Shown: positions 57,638 through 64,000 of the stretch, piece by piece
Position numbering within the stretch: the first letter of the stretch is position 1
How the letters are laid out: each line of letters opens with the position of its first letter
DNA from: Candidatus Saccharimonadota bacterium
Lineage (GTDB): Bacteria > Patescibacteriota > Saccharimonadia > Saccharimonadales > Saccharimonadaceae
Assembly: GCA_026395405.1 (NCBI GenBank)
Contig: JAPLYU010000003.1
Coordinates: 89,401-153,400 of the forward strand
DNA length: 64,000 nucleotides
Direction of reading: 5' to 3'
Notes under the pieces: generated by a model
What the model was told of the DNA's origin: nothing
Seen by the model: the letters and a program-made list of their open reading frames with translations, nothing else
The model's database searches: none
Position numbers and translations under genes: made by a program

Positions 57638-58630
57638 ATGGCAAAATTGATTCATTGTGACAGCAAAGGGGATTGGGACGATTATATTCTGGAAAATGGG
57701 GGACACCCACTGCAATTGTGGGGTTGGGGAGACGCCAAGTCTGTCCACGGCTGGTCAGCCGACCGCTTTTTTATGCACGATGATGACGAAAATGTTATCG
57801 GTGCAGCCCAGGTGTTATATCGTAAATTACCCTGGCCTTTGCGTTCACTGGCCTATGTACCGCGAGGACCGGTAGTAGAGGAAGGAAATAGGGAAGAGCT
57901 GTTGCAATTGTTGGCAACTCACATCAAATCCCATCGTCACAGCGTGGCGCTTTCGATTGAACCAAACGAACAGATTTACTCTGTTCCACAGGGTTGGAGG
58001 CTTTCAAAAAATCATATTTTGCCGTCAAAAACTATTCTTTTGGATTTGAATAAGTCCGAATCAGAACTGTTAAACGACATGGCTAAAAAAACACGCCAAT
58101 ATATCCGTAAATCGTCCGCCGAACAGATGGAAATCAAACGCGTTCGCACCAAAGAAGATTTGGATAAATGCCTGGATATTTACAAATTAACGGCCAAACG
58201 CGCCAAATTTGATCTGCACGACAACCAGTATTATTACGACGTTTTCAGTAAAATGGCCGACTTTTCGCAGCTTTTCGCCTCTTATGTTGACGGTGAACCG
58301 GTTGCTTTTCTGTGGCTGGCAATCAGCGCTGATTCGGCGTTGGAACTTTACGGCGGTATGAACGACCAGGGACAGGAACTGCGTGTCAATTACGCCTTAA
58401 AATGGCATGCTATTCGCAAATGCCGAGAGTGGGGGCTGACTCATTACGATTTTGGAGGATTACTAGAAGGTGGTGTTACAACTTTTAAGATGGGTTGGGC
58501 TGTGGGTGAAACTGATTTGGCTGGAACTTTTGATAAACCGCTATCTGCAAAATATGGTGCCTGGCATAGGGGATTGCCACTTGCCAAAAAGACCGTTCGC
58601 CGATTGAAAAAACCATTCAAGAAACGTTAG
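57638..58630 (+). CDS. FemAB-like peptidoglycan bridge aminoacyltransferase (second copy)
   Basis: A 330-residue paralog of the 28704 product. The motif blocks are LAYVPRGPVV, LNDMAKKTRQYIRKSSAEQM, FASYVDGEPVAFLWLAIS, LRVNYALKWHAIRKCREWG and YDFGGLLEG. FemAB proteins attach amino acids to lipid II or to mature bridges using aminoacyl-tRNA. The ATG follows GGAGGGAACAATAA; TATAAT is at about 57605. It is followed 8 bases later by a DUF218 gene, suggesting a joint envelope role. Confidence 0.87.
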   Translation: MAKLIHCDSKGDWDDYILENGGHPLQLWGWGDAKSVHGWSADRFFMHDDDENVIGAAQVLYRKLPWPLRSLAYVPRGPVVEEGNREELLQLLATHIKSHRHSVALSIEPNEQIYSVPQGWRLSKNHILPSKTILLDLNKSESELLNDMAKKTRQYIRKSSAEQMEIKRVRTKEDLDKCLDIYKLTAKRAKFDLHDNQYYYDVFSKMADFSQLFASYVDGEPVAFLWLAISADSALELYGGMNDQGQELRVNYALKWHAIRKCREWGLTHYDFGGLLEGGVTTFKMGWAVGETDLAGTFDKPLSAKYGAWHRGLPLAKKTVRRLKKPFKKR

Positions 58631-58638
58631 TTTTTGTA

Positions 58639-59283
58639 ATGAATACAGATGAAAATGCAAAGATAATCTGGGATTATATGCATATGGGACAGCCTCTGCA
58701 GAAGGCAGATGCTATTTTTGTACTTTGTAGTATTGATACGCGCGGTGCCAGGCTTGCAGCCGATCTTTACGCTAAGGGGTACGCGGGGTGGGTGATAGTA
58801 TCTGGAGGATTTGGCAGGCTTTCAAAGGATAAATTCGGTATGCCAGAAGCGCAATTATTTGCCAGAATTATCGAAAAAGCCGGCGTTCCATTCGGACGAA
58901 TTATTATCGAAGATAAATCTACGAATAGTGGTGATAACATCAGATTTACCTATAATTTGCTAAAAAAACTTGGCAAAAACTTTTCGTCATTTATTTTGGT
59001 CCAAAAACCGTATATGGAACGTCGAACCTTCGCCACTTTCAAGAAACAGTGGCCGGACAGCTCAACTAGGATTTCCGTCACATCCATCCCCGTAAAATAC
59101 GAGGATTACTTTAATGAATCATTGCCAAAAGATTTGGTTGTTAACGTTATGGTTGGTGATTTACAGCGCATCAAAGAATACCCGGCTTTGGGATATCAGA
59201 TACCACAGGAAATCCCCGATAAAGTGTGGCGGGCATACGAAAACCTGGTTGCTGTCGGTTTTTCAAATCACCTCTTGAAATAA
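58639..59283 (+). CDS. DUF218/YdcF-SanA-like envelope protein
   Basis: The 214-residue protein has the DUF218 pattern: ADAIFVLCSIDTRGARLAADLY, VIVSGGFGRLS, PEAQLFARIIEKAGVP, IIEDKSTNSGDNIRFT, and PYMERRTFATF. The usual C-terminal core is present. DUF218 members (SanA, YdcF, ElyC) affect envelope integrity and peptidoglycan or lipid carrier metabolism. No signal or span is seen, so it may be cytoplasmic. Its stop TAA overlaps the first bases of repeat R copy 4. Confidence 0.85.
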   Translation: MNTDENAKIIWDYMHMGQPLQKADAIFVLCSIDTRGARLAADLYAKGYAGWVIVSGGFGRLSKDKFGMPEAQLFARIIEKAGVPFGRIIIEDKSTNSGDNIRFTYNLLKKLGKNFSSFILVQKPYMERRTFATFKKQWPDSSTRISVTSIPVKYEDYFNESLPKDLVVNVMVGDLQRIKEYPALGYQIPQEIPDKVWRAYENLVAVGFSNHLLK

Positions 59284-59360
59284 AAAGGACGGACCTTTTT
59301 GCCCGCCTGTCTGAATACAGTTCGGGCAGGACACCTTAGGGTGATGTATTGAATACAACG
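59282..59360 (+). repeat. Dispersed palindromic repeat R, copy 4 (long form)
   Basis: AAAAAGG-ACGGA-CCTTTTT, then a 30-base module (GCCCG...CGGGC hairpin with CTGT/ACAG) identical to copy 6, then ACACCTTAGGGTGATG and TACAAC. It lies at the edge of unit U11. Confidence 0.85.
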
Positions 59361-59389
59361 TACTATGTGAATTGGCACTTATTGTTTTT

Positions 59390-59442
59390 TCGCTTTTCGT
59401 CCTTTTGGACTCATCAGTTTGAATACACATTCAAATAAGCGA
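59390..59442 (-). ncRNA. Hammerhead ribozyme 4 (end of unit U11)
   Basis: On the minus strand: stem III TCGCTT/AAGCGA, cleavage nucleotide A, stem I TTTGAA/TTCAAA with loop TGTGTA, core CTGATGA, stem II GTCC/GGAC, loop AAAA, GAA. Stem III differs from the other three but pairs perfectly. Predicted cleavage is between 59436 and 59435. Confidence 0.93.
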
Positions 59443-59445
59443 TTA

Positions 59446-59462
59446 TGACAAGCAGACAAATA
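59446..59462 (-). promoter_or_regulatory. Anti-leader segment in the 3' UTR of unit U11
   Basis: TATTTGTCTGCTTGTCA (minus strand) is complementary over 17 bases (one G-U) to the U11 leader at 60640-60656. It sits where the anti-SD lies in other units, directly 5' of hammerhead 4. Confidence 0.7.
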
Positions 59463-59478
59463 GAGGCGCGTGACCGCA

Positions 59479-59508
59479 AGGCAGCCGGTTAGAAAACCCG
59501 GACTGCCT
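59479..59508 (-). terminator. Terminator-like hairpin of unit U11
   Basis: AGGCAG-CCGG/CCGG-CTGCCT on the minus strand, between the last U11 stop and the anti-leader segment. Confidence 0.6.
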
Positions 59509-59524
59509 ATCGTATGAGCGAGCG

Positions 59525-59842
59525 CTAGCTGTGATTGAACGTCAAGTCCAACGGTATGTACGCTTGAGCGTCCAACTCACGGAACTTCTTGAAGGTGTTG
59601 AGCCTATCCCTTTCGTTGCTGAAGCGGTTAATCTCCACTGTCAGCTTGCCGATGACAACGTGAAAGAGGGTTGGCTCTGCATCTTCGGGAGCGAAGTAGT
59701 CGATGTGCTGGGCGATGTGCACTATACCGATTAGACCCTGAAGGATCTGACTGTCCGTTGTCTCTTCGGTAACGTGCAGCCGCGCCACCAACGTCTCTCC
59801 GACGGGGCACAACTGGAACGGCACGAACTCCTTCGGCGGCAT
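59525..59842 (-). CDS. Unit U11 gene 4: GC-rich protein of the IGKL type
   Basis: The 105-residue protein starts after AAAGGAGGTGAAATAGG. It has VHIAQHIDYFAPED then FHVVIGKLTVEINRFSNERD, a strand-rich core. It lines up with the two upstream genes: an IDYF/ISKL-like helix, then a Pro, then xFxVVIGKLxVxI. Soluble, no Cys except one. It is the last gene of U11. No known family. Confidence 0.6.
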   Translation of the reverse strand: MPPKEFVPFQLCPVGETLVARLHVTEETTDSQILQGLIGIVHIAQHIDYFAPEDAEPTLFHVVIGKLTVEINRFSNERDRLNTFKKFRELDAQAYIPLDLTFNHS

Positions 59843-59861
59843 CCTATTTCACCTCCTTTGT

Positions 59862-60143
59862 TCAGAGCACTACACAGGTTTCCGGAGAATCCTGACACCC
59901 CAGTTGATAGGCCGCGAACAGGGACTCGCCGGTACTGGTCTTGTCGACCATCAGCTTCACGGTGCCGATGACGGCGAACGAGAAGCCGGGGTAATCAGGA
60001 TCTTCTTCGACGAAGCGATCACCGAACTTGACGATATAGGCGAGCTTTGACAGCTCATCTATAATCATGTCGTCCGATTTGACATCAACGACAAGCACGA
60101 AAGTCGGCGGGTCTAGGTCGGCCAGTTGCCAGTGGCTTGCCAT
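59862..60143 (-). CDS. Unit U11 gene 3: GC-rich paralog of gene 4
   Basis: The 93-residue protein starts at ATG 60143, after AAGGAGGTGACAAG; the open frame extends upstream without an SD. It has LSKLAYIVKFGDRFVEEDPDY and FSFAVIGTVKLMVDKTSTGE, aligned with gene 4 (VVIGKLTVEI). Two Cys near the C-terminus (CQDSPETC). Its composition and SD match the other units. Confidence 0.6.
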   Translation of the reverse strand: MASHWQLADLDPPTFVLVVDVKSDDMIIDELSKLAYIVKFGDRFVEEDPDYPGFSFAVIGTVKLMVDKTSTGESLFAAYQLGCQDSPETCVVL

Positions 60144-60183
60144 CTTGTCACCTCCTTCGGTCAATCTGCCGTTAGTGGTGTGC

Positions 60184-60450
60184 TCACACGGTGTGCAGCT
60201 CGACATGGTCTTGATAGTACTTGACGATCATCTCGGCGACGATGGACTTGCCATTCGCCTCAATCAGAACGTCATCGAAGTGGCACTTGACGACCTGGGG
60301 CGGTTCCCCTTCGGGCTTGCCCAGATCAATGTACTTGGCCATCCAGACCATCGAGGACATCATCTGCCTCAGTTCAGCCTTCGTCGCAGGTTTTCTCCCG
60401 CGACGAGACTTCATCCACAGCGGATTCGCTGTCGGTTCCAGAAATCTCAT
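60184..60450 (-). CDS. Unit U11 gene 2: GC-rich 88-residue protein
   Basis: Starts at ATG 60450 after AAAGGGGTGACAAT. A basic N-terminus (MKSRRGRKPATKAEL) is followed by MVWMAKYIDLGKPEGEPP and VVKCHFDDVLIEANGKS. The MAKYID-Pro-V strand order resembles genes 3 and 4, suggesting triplication, with this one most diverged. The basic start could bind nucleic acid, but no motif proves it. Confidence 0.55.
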   Translation of the reverse strand: MRFLEPTANPLWMKSRRGRKPATKAELRQMMSSMVWMAKYIDLGKPEGEPPQVVKCHFDDVLIEANGKSIVAEMIVKYYQDHVELHTV

Positions 60451-60463
60451 ATTGTCACCCCTT

Positions 60464-60607
60464 TCACCAGAAGTGAATCAGCACGAGTAGGATAGCTACG
60501 CCAGCAAAAACGCTGGCACCTATTCCATGTAACGTGCTCTTGGTTCTGAGCGCATCAAATGCGTAAACCATGGCGAGGGCTGCTAGGGCTGCAATCACGA
60601 ATGGCAT
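60464..60607 (-). CDS. Unit U11 gene 1: 47-residue two-span membrane protein
   Basis: A short ORF below usual length limits. The SD CAAGGAGAG lies 2-3 bases before the ATG at 60607 (the same TACAAGGAGAGTC context as other units). The product MPFVIAALAALAMVYAFDAL is one span, and IGASVFAGVAILLVLIHFW a second. Its stop precedes the gene 2 SD by a few bases. No known family. Confidence 0.6.
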   Translation of the reverse strand: MPFVIAALAALAMVYAFDALRTKSTLHGIGASVFAGVAILLVLIHFW

Positions 60608-60639
60608 GACTCTCCTTGTAGAAACGTTTTATCATTAGT

Positions 60640-60709
60640 TATCTGTCTGCTTGTCAAGGTGCCTTAGGGCGTGACAAACAGATTGTCTCAAACCTTAAAG
60701 TAGTATTAT
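60640..60709 (-). promoter_or_regulatory. Promoter and leader hairpin of unit U11
   Basis: TAATACT (about 60703-60709, minus strand) as -10; leader stem CTGTTTGTCA/TGACAAGCAG (60647-60681). The 3' side of the stem (60640-60656) is complementary to the U11 3' UTR segment 59446-59462. Confidence 0.6.
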
Positions 60710-60764
60710 TTTACGATATTTTGTACTGTTAGTCAATTTGAGGGTCATTTTACCCATAAAACAC

Positions 60765-60814
60765 AAAAAGGACGGACCTTTTTCACACCTTAGGGTGATG
60801 TGCGAAATACATCG
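60765..60814 (+). repeat. Dispersed palindromic repeat R, copy 5
   Basis: AAAAAGG-ACGGA-CCTTTTT, CACACCTTAGGGTGATG, then GATGT-n-TACATC. It lies between unit U11 and tsaD, on the far edge of the unit from copy 4. Confidence 0.85.
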
Positions 60815-60820
60815 GGCTAG

Positions 60821-61876
60821 TTACGATGTCGTGTCCCACGCTGTTTTCGTCATTGATATGCTGGGTTCGACTTCTAATTCAAATGGGTCTGCAGGAACAT
60901 TTTTCTGTGAAAAGTAAAATCCCAGTGATGCAATCATGGCGGCGTTGTCGGTGCACAGATTCATTGGGGCGTAATCGATGTGCAAAGGAATCCTGTCGGA
61001 TAAGATTCTGCGCAATTCTTGGTTTGCTGCCACCCCACCGGCAATAACAACCGATTTTGGATGATAATCGTTAAATGCCTTTTCTGTCTGGTCAACCAGG
61101 GTCTCAATCGCCGTGCGCTGGAAGCTAGCGGCAAAATCATTACGTTTACGGTCATCCAGACGCTCTGCAAGCTGTGTTGAGGGAAAAGTAAAGTCAACGC
61201 CCACTTCGCGCTGAACAGCCCTTAGCGTGGCTGTTTTAAGGCCAGAAAAGGAAAAATCATATTTTCCAGCCAGTTTTGCCTTTGGAAGTTTATATGCCAA
61301 GGGATTACCATTTAAAGCTGCTTTGCCAATTGATGGCCCGCCAGGATAGGGAAGTCCGATAATTTTTGCAACCTTGTCAAAAGCTTCACCGACAGCGTCA
61401 TCGCAAGTTTGGCCGATTAATTCGTAATTTCCGTGATTGTGGAATAATACCAGTTGGCTGTGGCCGCCACTTACAATCAGGGCTAGCATAGGAAATTCGG
61501 GCGCGGTTTCATTTAGGAAGTTTGCGTAGACATGGGCTTCTACGTGGTGTACCGGATAAATCGGCTTTTTATGCAAAACCGCCAGAGTTCGCGCCGCCAG
61601 CATGCCGATTAGCAGACTGCCAATCAGGCCGGGGGCGTAGGTGACAGCAATCGCGTCAATATCATCCCAAGTACAATTCGCATCTGTTAATGCTTGGTTG
61701 ATAACGGGATTTATAACTTCGATATGACTGCGCGCTGCAACTTCGGGTACGACTCCGCCATAGACTGCATGAATATCAATCTGCGAGACAATAACGTTAG
61801 ACAGCAGTTTTCTGCCGTCTTCAACCACGGCAGCCGCAGTTTCGTCGCAACTAGTTTCAATTCCCAGTATTTTCAT
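60821..61876 (-). CDS. tsaD: tRNA N6-threonylcarbamoyladenosine transferase TsaD
   Basis: Makes t6A37 in ANN-decoding tRNAs, acting with TsaB/E/C. The 351-residue protein is ASKHA fold: GIETSCDETAAAVV, YPVHHVEAHVYANF (metal His), IVSGGHSQLV, GEAFDKVAKIIGLPYPGGP, VIAGGVAANQELR and TDNAAMIA. Full length. TAAAAT lies about 7 bases before the ATG, so it is probably leaderless. It is convergent with repeat R copy 5. Confidence 0.97.
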   Translation of the reverse strand: MKILGIETSCDETAAAVVEDGRKLLSNVIVSQIDIHAVYGGVVPEVAARSHIEVINPVINQALTDANCTWDDIDAIAVTYAPGLIGSLLIGMLAARTLAVLHKKPIYPVHHVEAHVYANFLNETAPEFPMLALIVSGGHSQLVLFHNHGNYELIGQTCDDAVGEAFDKVAKIIGLPYPGGPSIGKAALNGNPLAYKLPKAKLAGKYDFSFSGLKTATLRAVQREVGVDFTFPSTQLAERLDDRKRNDFAASFQRTAIETLVDQTEKAFNDYHPKSVVIAGGVAANQELRRILSDRIPLHIDYAPMNLCTDNAAMIASLGFYFSQKNVPADPFELEVEPSISMTKTAWDTTS

Positions 61877-61991
61877 CTGTTATATTTTAACACAAAAGTA
61901 AATGCTTAGAATTAGCTTATGCTTTATTGTGCAACAATAGTATAACCCAAGTCTTCAATGACGGTCCATAAAATGCCATTACGATACGAAC

Positions 61992-63059
61992 TTAACTTGA
62001 ATTTGTTTCCCGCGATTTACTATCAGATGTAATATTTAATGGTTGTTTTAACAATTCTAATATTCTAGCGGCCGACTCGAAATAACTTTTTACAATACCT
62101 GGGTCTGGTTCTAGTCGTTGGTATTTGACCTGTGACCTTATGGAATAAATATTGTCTAGATCTTTTATAAAATCTGACATTCTCACGTGCGGGTTTTGTG
62201 AAACAATCTGCTTGAGGGAAGTCCTCATAGGCGACACTGGGTCGACTATGGCGGCAATATCGTTAAGTCTGTCGTAAATACTCATAATAACGGCCCTATC
62301 CCCTGCTAGTGGTTCTTTTTGGTCAGAGTCAGTCATTCCAACCGACAATTCATCTGCCTTTTCGTCAAATTCCTCGATGGACTTCTCTGGGAATTTTGCG
62401 TTGAATTCTTTATTTAATAAACTAAATAGGTTCTCAGAATATGTGATATTACTAAATTTCTCTGCAATGTCCTTATGAATTACGTACTCTGATTTGTCAT
62501 TCCGTTCAGCAAAGTCACTGTTGTTTGCGCTACAAAAAAGTAATTGGTATCCGTTTTTTGACTTAAAGAATCTTTCAAGTGTACTAATAATTAAACAATC
62601 TGGCTGTAACTCACCATAACCCTTTTTAAAAGGTCGCACACCACTCAAATACATTTTGTACGCTTCAACCAAATCTTCATCGACGATTTCTAGCTCATTT
62701 TTTATCGTATTCGCACTGGAATAAATTGAGTTAATTTCTTTTTTTACTCTGTCACTATTTGTAATTCTTTCATCAATGCACTCAGTCATTTTTTTATTAA
62801 TGTCTGTACGTATTTTTTCATTTAACGATGTATTCGTCTTAGTAAACTCGCGGACTTTTCCAACCTCTGCCTTAATTTTTTCAGTTTTTTCGTTTAATAC
62901 TTTTTTTAACTCAAAAAAAACTACGTCAGGGAATAGTAATTTAACCTTTTGTAAGTTAAGTAATTTATGAAGTTGCTTTAGTGTACCGAGATTATCACCT
63001 TCAAGCTCCATCAAACAACACGTAATGTAGATATTTGTATCAATAAATAGATACTTCAT
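61992..63059 (-). CDS. PIN-like domain protein
   Basis: The 355-residue protein has an N-terminal PIN-like nuclease domain: FIDTNIYI (Asp8-equivalent), VVFFELKKVL (Glu), LQPDCLIISTLERFF (Asp), LLFCSANNSDF (Asp), the ordered acidic residues of PIN_4/DUF4935-type RNases. A Lys/Glu-rich helical region lies between, and an about 130-residue C-terminal helical region has no match. No antitoxin-like gene is adjacent, so a toxin-antitoxin role is not supported. It may be a defence or RNA-processing nuclease. Confidence 0.72.
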   Translation of the reverse strand: MKYLFIDTNIYITCCLMELEGDNLGTLKQLHKLLNLQKVKLLFPDVVFFELKKVLNEKTEKIKAEVGKVREFTKTNTSLNEKIRTDINKKMTECIDERITNSDRVKKEINSIYSSANTIKNELEIVDEDLVEAYKMYLSGVRPFKKGYGELQPDCLIISTLERFFKSKNGYQLLFCSANNSDFAERNDKSEYVIHKDIAEKFSNITYSENLFSLLNKEFNAKFPEKSIEEFDEKADELSVGMTDSDQKEPLAGDRAVIMSIYDRLNDIAAIVDPVSPMRTSLKQIVSQNPHVRMSDFIKDLDNIYSIRSQVKYQRLEPDPGIVKSYFESAARILELLKQPLNITSDSKSRETNSS

Positions 63060-63119
63060 GTACTTAATATAACATTAGAAGACGCTTTATATAGAAATAA
63101 ATATAAAAAACCACACTTC

Positions 63120-63197
63120 GATGTATTTAGTACATCAACCTAAGGTGTCCTGCCCGAACTGTATTCAGACAGGCGGGCAAAAAGGTCCGTCCTTTTT
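63120..63197 (-). repeat. Dispersed palindromic repeat R, copy 6 (long form)
   Basis: Minus strand: AAAAAGG-ACGGA-CCTTTTT, the same 30-base GCCCG/CGGGC module as copy 4, then ACACCTTAGGTTGATG and TACATC. It lies between the PIN-like gene and unit U12. Confidence 0.85.
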
Positions 63198-63331
63198 ATC
63201 CACAGGGAAGGCAAACCTTTATGCAATCAATGCATATGCCTATTCAAAGGTGTTACAAGCCTTGCGTTTTTTGTATTTTTATATTATTGTAATCATCAAG
63301 GCAATCCCGCCAAAACACCTAGGGAGTGTAC

Positions 63332-63727
63332 ATGGACATCAGAGGCGTCAATGTCGAGGCAGGTGACTATATTGCATATCGCCTGCACGGTCGGTTGCTT
63401 GAAACGTGGATGGTATTTGCCGGTGTGTTGGGGGGAAATCTTCGATACATCGCGACAGAGACCTATCTACCCACAATCAGCACAGATGCGATCTGGTTCA
63501 ACCTCATCGACGAAGTTCGAGTGATTTACCCGCGCGGCACAGTCGTCCACAGGCCGGCTGGCAGAGTTTGGTTCACACCCGGCGATCTTGTCCGGGCAAC
63601 AGTGTCCCGCAACAAGCAGGTAATTGAGGGGAAAGTCGTCAGCGACCTGCGAGGCGTACTGGTCGTCGAGACCGAGTCGGGCGCAATCGCTGTCGGCGAA
63701 ATTCACAACTGGGTGCGTCTCGTCTGA
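63332..63727 (+). CDS. Unit U12 gene 1: GC-rich protein with GDxIAxR motif
   Basis: The 131-residue protein starts at ATG 63332, 5 bases after AGGGAG. It begins with VEAGDYIAYRLHGR, a strand-rich first half ending in DEVRVIYPRG, and a second half beginning WFTPGDLVRATVS with EGKVVSDLRGVLVVETESG. GDYIAYR and the end of the first half line up with gene 2, indicating duplication. It resembles small beta-barrel (SH3-like) proteins. Function unknown. G/C-ending codons. Confidence 0.6.
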   Translation: MDIRGVNVEAGDYIAYRLHGRLLETWMVFAGVLGGNLRYIATETYLPTISTDAIWFNLIDEVRVIYPRGTVVHRPAGRVWFTPGDLVRATVSRNKQVIEGKVVSDLRGVLVVETESGAIAVGEIHNWVRLV

Positions 63728-63779
63728 CAAGCGTCATCTCGGCAATCTGGTCAAAAACTACCCGAAAGAGGTTTGAGCC

Positions 63780-64000
63780 ATGGGTAACGAGATCGGACTG
63801 GGCGACCACATCGCCTTCCGAAGCCCCGACATCTCGTCATTTGAGATCGTGGCGGTTATCACCAAGTTGCTGAACGGTGGTTCGTTTCTGTGCTACAGCA
63901 CGACGCCACCGCTGAGCGGATTGGGCGAGTTCGCCCTTCTCCCCAGCGACCTTGGCGAGATCGAGGTGATTTGCCAGGGTGAGGACGCCGTCCGCAATCA
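63780..64000 (+). CDS. Unit U12 gene 2: paralog, cut by the window end
   Basis: Starts at ATG 63780 after GAAAGAGG. The visible 73 residues begin MGNEIGLGDHIAFRSP and contain FEIVAVITKLLNGGSFLCY and GEIEVICQGED. GDHIAFR and EIEVI match GDYIAYR and EVRVI of gene 1. The C-terminus is beyond the window, so unit U12 is incomplete. Confidence 0.6.
   Translation, partial: MGNEIGLGDHIAFRSPDISSFEIVAVITKLLNGGSFLCYSTTPPLSGLGEFALLPSDLGEIEVICQGEDAVRN

Noticed and set aside
59446..60656. Transposon with 17-bp terminal inverted repeats
   Set aside because: No transposase or target duplication is seen, and the repeats fit the 3' UTR/leader pairing found in other units.
60650..60660. TTGACA as the -35 box of U11
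   Set aside because: It lies within the leader hairpin and downstream of TAATACT; the resulting transcript would lack the conserved leader.
61992..63059. PIN toxin of a toxin-antitoxin pair
   Set aside because: No small partner gene is adjacent and the protein is much longer than VapC.
1..64000. Alternative genetic code (UGA as Gly)
   Set aside because: TGA ends several well-bounded genes (for example HIT and LssY_C part 1) and is not needed inside conserved motifs.
1..64000. CRISPR array or prophage
   Set aside because: No regular spacer repeats, cas, capsid, terminase or portal genes are present.

Overview
The window looks like a chromosome segment of a small-genome Candidate Phyla Radiation bacterium, most likely Candidatus Saccharibacteria (TM7) or a close relative. 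That placement is inference from gene content and style. Host genes are AT-rich and compact, often overlap by 4 bp, and many have a TATAAT box only 6-10 bases before the ATG (leaderless or nearly so). TGA is used as a normal stop. The recognisable genes are information processing (dnaG, argS, valS, tsaD, rlmH, orn), cell envelope (a MurE-like ligase, two FemAB-like transferases, DUF218, pgsA, pilins), osmotic and metal homeostasis (mscL, mscS, an MgtA-type ATPase), redox stress (msrA, msrB, a Fur-type regulator, glutaredoxin, rubrerythrin, tag) and several ABC exporters. No phage structural genes, transposases, integrases or CRISPR arrays are visible.

Layout. 1-10.9 kb: minus-strand housekeeping (dnaG, orn, mscL, argS, gdh, pyrG, small hypotheticals). 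11.5-19.1 kb: msrB-msrA, Mg2+ ATPase, ABC-2 exporter, mscS, a split LssY_C gene, membrane genes. 19.1-21 kb: oxidative-stress island around a perfect palindromic operator. 22-35.6 kb: TIM-barrel and hypothetical genes, tRNA-Ser, MacB-like exporter, SIS isomerase, FemAB, MurE-like ligase, a second ABC exporter. 36-43.2 kb: third ABC exporter, tRNA-Ser, three pilin-like genes. 44.6-47.3 kb: aldo/keto reductase, VTT protein, tRNA-Ser, MYG1. 53-59.3 kb: pgsA, HIT, rlmH, valS, FemAB, DUF218. 60.8-63.1 kb: tsaD and a PIN-domain protein.

Scattered through this AT-rich background are at least twelve GC-rich transcription units (called U1-U12 here), with seven in a row at 47.4-52.9 kb. Each has its own AT-rich promoter, usually a structured 5' leader with a stem-loop just before a strong Shine-Dalgarno (SD), one to four short ORFs of about 40-150 codons, and a structured 3' end. 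Many of the encoded proteins are diverged paralogs with a shared N-terminal pattern (MRYxL) and a shared C-terminal pattern (G-x3-Y-x-V-x4-F-x2-M). I recognise no known family among them.

The main discovery is at the 3' ends. Four units (U6, U7, U8, U11) end in near-ideal hammerhead ribozymes with an open stem III, and stems II and III covary between copies. Just upstream of each ribozyme, the 3' UTR carries 9-17 nt complementary to the unit's own 5' leader. Usually this targets the SD (U5, U6, U7, U8, and also U3 and U10 without a ribozyme). In U11 it targets the leader hairpin instead. This predicts 5'-3' closure of the mRNA, SD masking, and ribozyme-defined 3' ends. Tandem ribozymes 922 and 997 nt apart would release unit-length RNAs able to circularise. 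Three other units (U4, U9, U10) end in a conserved double hairpin with an invariant apex.

Other oddities: copies of tRNA 3' halves in antisense and then sense orientation downstream of three of the four tRNA genes, a dispersed palindromic repeat (six copies, four of them at unit edges), a DnaG that has lost all four zinc ligands, and an unusual tRNA-Arg(GCG).
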